In this document: in pieces, positions 31,652 through 36,483 of the stretch
Numbering within the stretch: the first letter of the stretch is position 1
Layout: the number at the start of each line of letters is the position of its first letter
IMG/VR virus record: IMGVR_UViG_3300042475_000600
Span: 1-36,483 of that record
Length of the DNA: 36,483 bases
From: a virus
Direction: 5' to 3' (one strand)
Position numbers and translations under genes: made by a program
Notes under the pieces: generated by a model
Databases searched by the model: none
What the model saw: the letters and a program-made list of their open reading frames with translations, nothing else
Told to the model about the DNA's origin: nothing

Positions 31652-32646
31652 GCATTGAAGCAAGGGCGATAGAGCTAGACGAGGCTAGGAAAGCCCGAAT
31701 CCTGAAATCCGAGACTATTGACGTAGAGAAGTACCTTCATGCCAACGATGTGACGATTCGGGTAAGGAAGGCTAGGGATTGGCTGGAGTCGGTCAAAGAG
31801 TCCTACCTGTCGGAAACAGTAGAGCGAAAAGTTGTTATGCCTTGGACTAAGACGCATGATTCCTTTGCCTATCGTGAGGGTGAGGTTACTGTTTACGCTG
31901 GTTCTAACGGTGGCGGCAAGTCGCTCATTACAGGTCAGATTGCCTTGCACTTGGTCAAGCAGAATCAGTCGGTCTGCATAGCGTCATTCGAGATGAAGCC
32001 AGAGAGGACGTTACAGCGGATGCTCCGACAGTTCTCCGGTGAATCGCTGGATGATCCGCTAACCCATGACAGGGCAGGATTCATCACGAAGATGGTTGAC
32101 CGGATGGACAAGTTTCTAGGTAGTAATATGTACCTTTACGACCAGCAGGGAACTACTTCACCAGAGAAGGTGATAGCCATGACTCGGTATTGCGCCACTG
32201 AGCTAGGCGTTAAGCACATCATCATCGACAGCCTAATGAAGTGCGTTAAGAATGAAGATGACTTTAACGGTCAGAAGTCTTTTATTGACGAGCTAACGGC
32301 ACTAGCGAGAGATCATAACGTTCATGTTCACCTAGTCCACCATATCCGCAAACAACAGACCGACGAGACTCAGCCGAACAAGAACGACCTTAAAGGATCG
32401 GGTTCTATATCGGATCAGGTGGATAACGTCTTTTTGGTGTGGCGCAACAAGAAGAAGGAAAACGCTAAGAACCGGGGTGAGCAGATAGACGAGACACAGC
32501 CGGATACCTACCTAATGTGCGAGAAGCAGCGGAACGGTGACGGTCAGGAGTGGTACGGACTTTGGTACGACAGTCTAAGCCAGCAGTTTGTGGAAAGAAT
32601 AGGGGCGAGAATTGACTTTGATAACCGAGGAAGTTTTAGAGCATAG
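31648..32646 (+). CDS. DnaB/RecA-type replicative helicase
   Basis: This 332-residue protein has Walker A GSNGGGKS (85-92) and Walker B HIIIDSLMK (190-198). Its VHLVHHIRKQQ segment (motif H3-like) and GSGSISDQVDNVFLVWRN (DnaB motif H4-like) are typical of phage DnaB-family helicases. It lacks the large N-terminal DnaB collar, so it is short, like the T7 gp4 helicase domain without primase. It probably works with the primase zinc protein and the DUF1376 loader. It is coupled to the nuclease by ATGA. Confidence 0.85.
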   Translation: MSIEARAIELDEARKARILKSETIDVEKYLHANDVTIRVRKARDWLESVKESYLSETVERKVVMPWTKTHDSFAYREGEVTVYAGSNGGGKSLITGQIALHLVKQNQSVCIASFEMKPERTLQRMLRQFSGESLDDPLTHDRAGFITKMVDRMDKFLGSNMYLYDQQGTTSPEKVIAMTRYCATELGVKHIIIDSLMKCVKNEDDFNGQKSFIDELTALARDHNVHVHLVHHIRKQQTDETQPNKNDLKGSGSISDQVDNVFLVWRNKKKENAKNRGEQIDETQPDTYLMCEKQRNGDGQEWYGLWYDSLSQQFVERIGARIDFDNRGSFRA

Positions 32647-32830
32647 GCACAGGTGCGAGGTCAGGCAGGTTTTGGCTTGGAGAGTAGAGGACAGGGGTAA
32701 GGCAATGGAATATCTATCGAAGGTAAGGCAGAAACGAGGCGATCAAGCTGCGGATAGATTAGAGAAGGATTGCCGAACTCAGTGGGAACGTGGGAACAGG
32801 GGTGAGAAAGGGGATTGGCGTGGTCTATAA
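32612..32830 (+). CDS. Small conserved phage protein (DUF7696-like)
   Basis: This 72-residue protein follows the pattern EHRHRCEVRQVLAWRVEDRG and ends in QWERGNRGEKGDWRG. I recall these from a family of small phage proteins (DUF7696) of unknown role. The start is TTG with AGGGG six bases upstream, inside the helicase 3' end. Confidence 0.55.
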   Translation: MTLITEEVLEHRHRCEVRQVLAWRVEDRGKAMEYLSKVRQKRGDQAADRLEKDCRTQWERGNRGEKGDWRGL

Positions 32831-33098
32831 ACGGGTGGATTCCAATCAGGTCGAGATCGTCAAAGAGCTAAGACGCTTAGGGATGGAAGTCGAGCATCTC
32901 CATGCGGTAGGCAAGGGTTGCCCGGATATTCTCGTTGGCTACAAGGGCAAAAACGTCCTGCTGGAGATAAAACGAGATGAGAAAGCCAAGCTAACCCCGG
33001 ATCAGGTCTTATGGCATCACAGTTGGAAAGGGCAGGTAACTGTTGTCAGTAACGTAATTGACGCAGTTAAAGCGGTAAAAGAGGTGTGCCGAGAATAG
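32820..33098 (+). CDS. VRR-NUC nuclease
   Basis: This 92-residue protein has GCPDILVG (Asp 36) and NVLLEIKRDEKAKLTPDQ (Glu 49, Lys 51, Gln 62), the core of the VRR-NUC family of PD-(D/E)xK nucleases. The start at GTG 32820 is supported by AGGGG-like sequence six bases upstream; a longer frame from 32790 lacks it. It probably works on branched DNA during replication or packaging. Confidence 0.8.
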   Translation: MVYKRVDSNQVEIVKELRRLGMEVEHLHAVGKGCPDILVGYKGKNVLLEIKRDEKAKLTPDQVLWHHSWKGQVTVVSNVIDAVKAVKEVCRE

Positions 33099-33203
33099 GA
33101 TTTGCCTATAGCGATAGTGTTTACCGATAGAAATAAATGTGTTGACGCTCCGAAACAGTTTTGGGAAGATACGTCCATTGACAACGCAACACAGGGGAAT
33201 GAG

Positions 33204-33404
33204 ATGAACAAAGCCAAATTGATCGAACTGTTAGAAACAGGCGCAACTTTTAACTGGTTGGAGCAAAAGTTATGTCACCCAAGTTTCCGTAAGGGTTGGA
33301 GAAAAATGAAAATTAGCGATATTTCTTGGCAAGCTGTTGATCGTGAGCATGGAATTTTGGGAACGAAAAGACTTAAAGAAACAGAAAATGTTTATTCGTT
33401 TTAA
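33204..33404 (+). CDS. Hypothetical protein
   Basis: This 66-residue basic protein starts NKAKLIELLETGATFNWLEQ and carries a KLCHPSFRKGWRKMK segment. The ATG at 33204 has a strong AGGGG site and is preferred to an upstream in-frame TTG at 33102. The 105 bases before it hold no other gene. It may be a small HTH-like DNA-binding protein; the family is unknown. A terminator follows. Confidence 0.6.
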   Translation: MNKAKLIELLETGATFNWLEQKLCHPSFRKGWRKMKISDISWQAVDREHGILGTKRLKETENVYSF

Positions 33405-33410
33405 TCAACC

Positions 33411-33432
33411 ACCGGGGGAAACCCCGGTTTTT
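33411..33432 (+). terminator. Rho-independent terminator
   Basis: ACCGGGG (33411-33417) and CCCCGGT (33422-33428) form a 7-bp GC-rich stem around GAAA, followed by TTTTT. It lies just after the stop at 33404. It should end most transcription from the replication block, so the genes from 33444 on may have their own promoter or rely on read-through. Confidence 0.85.
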
Positions 33433-33443
33433 AGGGGGGAAAT

Positions 33444-33632
33444 ATGGAATCAGTAAAAATTGATGGGGTAGAGGAGCATAGTGGCATTTACGTTGACACT
33501 ATAGGCGAGGATGTTTGGATCGACATCATAGTAAGAAACGGTAGTGCCAATCTCTGCATAACGCCTGAAAACGCTGAGAAGTTGATTGAGGCTATCCGTA
33601 CCGCTATCGGTGAGGTTGAGTATGCAGGTTAA
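33444..33632 (+). CDS. Small acidic hypothetical protein
   Basis: This 62-residue protein, after a GGGGGG-type ribosome site, has a strand-rich start (SVKIDGVEEHSGIYVDTIG) and a helix at the end (PENAEKLIEAIRTAI). No motif is recognised. It overlaps the next gene by 11 bases. Confidence 0.6.
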   Translation: MESVKIDGVEEHSGIYVDTIGEDVWIDIIVRNGSANLCITPENAEKLIEAIRTAIGEVEYAG

Positions 33633-33948
33633 CCCACACGATGCCATTGATTTTATTTATCAAAATTCTATGGCTTACGCCAAGGCTAAAGCCGAGGTTA
33701 CTTACCTAGAGGAGTTTCGGAAAAGCAAGAAGGCGATCTTATTCTCACAGGCAATAGGGAATACGGTCGCTGACAGGGAGAATCAGGCTTATGCGCATCC
33801 AGAGTACCAAGCATTACTAAAAGGGCTTCAGGCGGCTGTAGAGGCTGCTGAAGAACTTAGGTGGAAGCTGATAGCGGCACAGGCTAGGATCGATGTCTGG
33901 CGGTCTCAGGAGGCTTCTAATCGAACAATGGATAGGGTGACACAATGA
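33622..33948 (+). CDS. Helical hypothetical protein
   Basis: This 108-residue Ala/Glu/Lys-rich helical protein (KAKAEVTYLEEFRKSKKAI) has a coiled-coil-like second half. The ATG at 33622 with GAGG upstream is chosen instead of an earlier start at 33586 that lies inside the previous gene. The function is unknown; similar small proteins occur in phage replication regions. Confidence 0.65.
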   Translation: MQVNPHDAIDFIYQNSMAYAKAKAEVTYLEEFRKSKKAILFSQAIGNTVADRENQAYAHPEYQALLKGLQAAVEAAEELRWKLIAAQARIDVWRSQEASNRTMDRVTQ

Positions 33949-34127
33949 ACGAGATCGATGATAGCAATTTAGCACAATGTGAGTATTGCGGTTGGGTAGT
34001 AGATTGGGATGAGGTTCCGAGGGCTAGGGATATATCTGGCGAGATCGTTACCTGCTGCGAGGAATGTAACGAGGGTGAATCGTTTGTAAATTATCCGTCT
34101 AAGAGGTTTGCTATTGCGGAAAAATGA
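33945..34127 (+). CDS. Zinc-ribbon protein
   Basis: This 60-residue acidic protein has CEYC (residues 12-15) and CCEEC (37-41), giving a zinc ribbon. An ATGA overlap links it to the previous gene. It is one of several tiny zinc proteins in this genome, with no specific function visible. Confidence 0.65.
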   Translation: MNEIDDSNLAQCEYCGWVVDWDEVPRARDISGEIVTCCEECNEGESFVNYPSKRFAIAEK

Positions 34128-34407
34128 ACGTAAGTTTTTATCCGAGATTGCTGACATAGGTTGCATATTATGTTACAAACTTGGATACGCAGGCACACCT
34201 GCTGAGATTCACCACATAAGGGGGATAGGGTTAGGACTGGGAGTCAGGAATTCTCATTCTAATGCTATTCCCCTTTGTCCTGAGCATCATAGAGGTAATA
34301 CTGGGTATCACGGTTTAGGTCGTAAGGCATTTGAGCGGCGGTATTCCGTGACTGAATCTGAACTGCAAGACTTAGTTATGGAGTTGCTAAATGAAAAAGA
34401 TGTCTAA
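34114..34407 (+). CDS. HNH-type nuclease (Ref/DUF968-like)
   Basis: This 97-residue protein has CILC (17-20), EIHHIRG (31-37) and PLCPEHHRG (53-61). This is the zinc-bound HNH-like layout of phage Ref-type RecA-dependent nucleases and DUF968 proteins. The start is TTG 34114, seven bases after AGAGG; a TTG two codons upstream sits too close to that site. It may cut recombination intermediates or damaged DNA. Confidence 0.75.
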   Translation: MRKNERKFLSEIADIGCILCYKLGYAGTPAEIHHIRGIGLGLGVRNSHSNAIPLCPEHHRGNTGYHGLGRKAFERRYSVTESELQDLVMELLNEKDV

Positions 34408-34558
34408 GGCTCAAAAAAAGGTCGGTAAGGTCATGGGCGAGTTTAAGGAGGGTACTTTGCACAGCGGTAAGGGTGGCAAGGTGGTCAAATCCAAGGATCA
34501 AGCGATTGCCATTGCTCTGAGCGAGGCTGGTATGACTAAAAAGGGTAAGAAGAAATGA
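34391..34558 (+). CDS. Small Lys-rich protein (DUF6496-like)
   Basis: This 55-residue basic protein follows the pattern KVMGEFKEGTLHSGKGGK, then QAIAIALSEAGM and a KKGKKK end. It matches what I recall of DUF6496, small proteins of unknown role found in bacteria and phages. It overlaps the HNH gene and the next gene (ATGA). Confidence 0.65.
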   Translation: MKKMSKAQKKVGKVMGEFKEGTLHSGKGGKVVKSKDQAIAIALSEAGMTKKGKKK

Positions 34559-34707
34559 AGCCCGGACTCTACGCAAATATCAATGCCAAGCGCAAACGTA
34601 TTGCCGAGGGTAGTGGCGAGAAGATGCGTAAGGTCGGTTCAAAAGGTGCGCCAACTGCTCAGGCGTTTAAAGAATCAGCTAAGACAGCCAAGCCGAGGAA
34701 GAAATGA
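34555..34707 (+). CDS. Small basic protein
   Basis: This 50-residue basic protein contains KPGLYANINAKRKRIAEGS and GAPTAQAFKESAKTAKPRKK. I recall very similar small proteins in many environmental phages, without known function. It is likely unstructured and DNA- or RNA-binding. ATGA overlaps occur on both sides. Confidence 0.65.
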   Translation: MKPGLYANINAKRKRIAEGSGEKMRKVGSKGAPTAQAFKESAKTAKPRKK

Positions 34708-34862
34708 AGAACGGAAAGAAGAAATCTGACAAAGAGTTGCTAAAAGAGTATCTCGACGAAGAAAAAGAAAAAAAGAAAAATGGCGTTAATGAAATAGAAA
34801 TCGAGATCAAGATTCCTATGGGCAAGCAAAAACGGGGCAAAAATGGGCGCAGCATGGACTAA
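34704..34862 (+). CDS. Small Lys/Glu-rich protein
   Basis: This 52-residue protein is almost wholly Lys, Glu, Asp and Gly (SDKELLKEYLDEEKEKKK), with a short strand (NEIEIEIKIPMG) and a basic end. The frame is supported by ATGA coupling and by the two similar genes around it. Function unknown. Confidence 0.5.
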   Translation: MKNGKKKSDKELLKEYLDEEKEKKKNGVNEIEIEIKIPMGKQKRGKNGRSMD

Positions 34863-35142
34863 GAAGGCTGGCAAGAACCCTAAAGGCGGCTTAAATGAGA
34901 AGGGTCGAAAGTCTTACGAGGCTGCAAATCCCGGCTCTGATCTTAAGCCTCCTGTTAAATCTGGCGATAATCCTCGTCGTGCTTCATTTCTAGCCCGGAT
35001 GGGTAATATGCCGGGAGCAGAGCGTAAGCCTAACGGTGAGCCTACTAGATTGCTCCTAAGCCTGAAGGCATGGGGAGCCAGTTCTAAGGCTGATGCAAAG
35101 TCCAAAGCAGCCGCTATATCCGCAAGAAACAAGAAAAAATGA
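34843..35142 (+). CDS. Small basic protein (DUF6321-like)
   Basis: This 99-residue protein has the pattern AAWTKKAGKNPKGGLNEKGR, then DLKPPVKSGDNPRRASFLAR and an end of SLKAWG plus a Lys-rich tail (SARNKKK). It matches what I recall of DUF6321. It is highly basic and probably binds nucleic acid. It is the last and largest of four such genes. Confidence 0.65.
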   Translation: MGAAWTKKAGKNPKGGLNEKGRKSYEAANPGSDLKPPVKSGDNPRRASFLARMGNMPGAERKPNGEPTRLLLSLKAWGASSKADAKSKAAAISARNKKK

Positions 35143-35648
35143 GATACAGCTACGGGCTGGAAAACATTACTGTCCGGCATTGGGGCGAAAAGGCTGACGT
35201 TTTAATCGGGGCTTTTTGCTCAATTGGCGATAACGTCGAGATATTTCTAGGTGGGAATCATCGGACGGATTGGGTGACAACCTACCCTTTCGGGCATATC
35301 AATGAGGAAATATTCCCTTGGCATGGTGACGGACATCCAGCGACTAAGGGTGATGTAATCATCGGGAATGATGTCTGGATCGGCTCAGGCTGCACGATTA
35401 TGTCCGGGGTGACGATAGGCGATGGTGCTGTTTTAGCGGCTAGGTCTGTGGTGAGCAAGGATGTTCCTGCGTATGCAGTGGTCGGTGGAAACCCTGCTAA
35501 AGTCTTAAAGTACCGTTTTAACGGTGATCAGATAGAGAAGCTGCTAAAGAATCCTTGGTGGGAGCTTCCAGAAGCCCGTATAAACGAGTTAATTCCGTTA
35601 TTGTGTTCAGACAAGGTAGAGGACTTAATTGCAGCCCTTAACGCTTAA
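35139..35648 (+). CDS. Hexapeptide-repeat O-acyltransferase
   Basis: This 169-residue protein is a left-handed beta-helix acyltransferase of the CatB/Vat (LbH_XAT) type. It shows GGNHRTDWVTTYPF with catalytic His 41, the hexapeptide run GDVIIGNDVWIGSGCTIMSG (residues 71-90) with VTIGDGAVLAARSVVSKDV after it, and GGNPAKVLKYRF. It transfers an acetyl group from acetyl-CoA to a sugar hydroxyl or a drug. Beside methyl- and glycosyltransferase genes it more likely decorates a sugar. ATGA overlap upstream. Confidence 0.88.
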   Translation: MRYSYGLENITVRHWGEKADVLIGAFCSIGDNVEIFLGGNHRTDWVTTYPFGHINEEIFPWHGDGHPATKGDVIIGNDVWIGSGCTIMSGVTIGDGAVLAARSVVSKDVPAYAVVGGNPAKVLKYRFNGDQIEKLLKNPWWELPEARINELIPLLCSDKVEDLIAALNA

Positions 35649-36162
35649 TTTAGGCTCTGGTAAGGATTGGCGGGATGACTGCCTAAACGCTGACATTCAG
35701 GCTAGGGTTAAGCCGGATTGGGAGGTGGATATCTCAAAAGTGAGATATGGGGCGATAGTCCAGACCAGATTTGGTGAGGTTGAGATTAAGCCAGAGATGT
35801 TCGATAAAATCATTGCTAACGATGTTCTGGAGCATATCCCGGACTTGGTAGGGGCGATGACGAATTGCAAGAATCTGCTAAAACCGGGAGGCGAGTTCCA
35901 TATTCACGTTCCCTATGAGCTAAGTCTAGGGGCATGGCAAGACCCGACTCATGTACGGGCGTTTAACGAGAATAGTTGGCTGTACTACACTGATTGGCAC
36001 TGGTACTTAGGCTGGGAAGATCGGTTTTACCTGAAGCAAATGGCGTTTAACCTGTCTGAGTACGGAAATGAGTTGGCAGAAAAGAAATTAACTGACGCAG
36101 AAATCCTGAGAACTCCGAGGGCTGTAGATTCGATGAGTGTCATTTTATGCAAGCAATCGTAA
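35629..36162 (+). CDS. SAM-dependent methyltransferase
   Basis: This 177-residue class I methyltransferase shows motif I LNLGSGKDW (6-14), Asp 22 at the end of the second strand, IIANDVLEHIPD (61-72) and LKPGGEF (84-90). That is the pattern of small-molecule or sugar methyltransferases, not DNA methylases (no DPPY/NPPY). The start is TTG, overlapping the acyltransferase end by 20 bases. Its 3' end overlaps the glycosyltransferase start by 16 bases. Confidence 0.82.
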   Translation: MQPLTLNLGSGKDWRDDCLNADIQARVKPDWEVDISKVRYGAIVQTRFGEVEIKPEMFDKIIANDVLEHIPDLVGAMTNCKNLLKPGGEFHIHVPYELSLGAWQDPTHVRAFNENSWLYYTDWHWYLGWEDRFYLKQMAFNLSEYGNELAEKKLTDAEILRTPRAVDSMSVILCKQS

Positions 36163-36483
36163 TCTGTACGGTAAACAACCCCGGCATAACGGTGCTGTTG
36201 GAGTCTATTCGTTGCTATGGTGACAAGCTGCCCATATACATTTGTAGTAATAATCTGGGATTATGGGCAAGAGCAAGAGAAATCTGCGACAACCTTATCT
36301 ACCGACCCAATCCTGCTACCAATTTTGGAGATGCTTATAACGCAGCCGTCGACTATGCCTTTGAGCATGGAAAGTTTGACTCATTGATTTTAGCTAACGA
36401 TGATGTGGTTCTTAATCCAAATACGCTATCGTTAATGAGAGAAGATACTGAGGTTTTGAGAGAAAGAGGCTTCAAAGTCGGAT
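36147..36483 (+). CDS. Glycosyltransferase, 3' end beyond the window
   Basis: The ATG at 36147 begins QAIVICTVNNPGITVLLESI, a GT-A-type start. The reading then matches the partial gene at base 3 to the end of the window. Differences between the two copies are mostly conservative (for example Val/Ile, Leu/Ile, Glu/Asp), so both frames look functional. Joined to the left end, it would give a glycosyltransferase of about 235-240 residues. Confidence 0.75.
   Translation, partial: MQAIVICTVNNPGITVLLESIRCYGDKLPIYICSNNLGLWARAREICDNLIYRPNPATNFGDAYNAAVDYAFEHGKFDSLILANDDVVLNPNTLSLMREDTEVLRERGFKVG
36208..36483. repeat. Right copy of the terminal near-repeat
   Basis: This is the partner of bases 1-276. 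The last 127 bases (36357-36483) are identical to 150-276, and the 149 bases before them carry all 17 differences. A sharp 127-bp identical block at a contig end is typical of an assembly k-mer overlap. Confidence 0.9.

Overview
The window is essentially a complete genome of a tailed phage, most likely a podovirus-type (short-tailed) virus of a Gram-negative bacterium. The evidence is a full head and packaging set (small terminase candidate, large terminase, portal, scaffold, SU10-type major capsid, SU10-type adaptor). There is a run of four large Ala/Gly/Gln-rich internal virion proteins, a tail fibre with a self-cleaving S74 chaperone, and no recognisable tape measure, sheath or tail tube. 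An embedded Rz/Rz1 spanin pair implies an outer membrane in the host. No integrase, tRNA gene, DNA polymerase or RNA polymerase was recognised. A host genus cannot be named from the sequence alone.

The first 276 bases and the last 276 bases are homologous: 17 mismatches by eye, with the inner 127 bases identical. The contig therefore probably closes into a map of about 36,207 bp, with the left end carrying a diverged version of the same glycosyltransferase gene.

Layout. 1-3390: end of a glycosyltransferase gene, an HExxH (LPD23-like) protein, a terminase small-subunit candidate, a 27-residue zinc ribbon and the large terminase. 3417-9344: portal, scaffold, capsid, a glycosyltransferase and the adaptor. 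9348-15998: surface and tail proteins (DUF7483-like, tail chaperone, gp10-like hub protein, C1q-like protein, GNAT). 16000-20942: internal/ejection proteins. 20951-25041: tail fibre and a large lysis cassette (holin, membrane proteins, GH19 lysin, lipoproteins, Rz/Rz1), all on the plus strand and ending at a terminator.

25030-28182 is a minus-strand early block: small unknowns, a zinc ribbon, MazG, a Cro/CI-type repressor, a secreted Cys-rich peptide, an SSB-like protein and ERF recombinase. About 135 bp of divergent control region separates it from the plus-strand replication and metabolism block (28318-35142). That block holds a DUF1376 replication protein with 14-bp iterons inside its gene, a primase zinc domain, QueD and a DpdA-like transglycosylase (probable 7-deazaguanine DNA modification), nucleases, a DnaB-type helicase, an HNH nuclease and four tiny Lys-rich proteins. 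The tail of the block (35139-36483) encodes an acyltransferase, a methyltransferase and the glycosyltransferase that wraps round to the start.

Most genes are translationally coupled by ATGA or TAATG overlaps. The most interesting points are the QueD/DpdA module with a Ser at the usual catalytic Cys position, a lysis-cassette gene that appears to start at ATC, the out-of-frame iterons inside the replication gene, and the structured non-coding segment beside the repressor.
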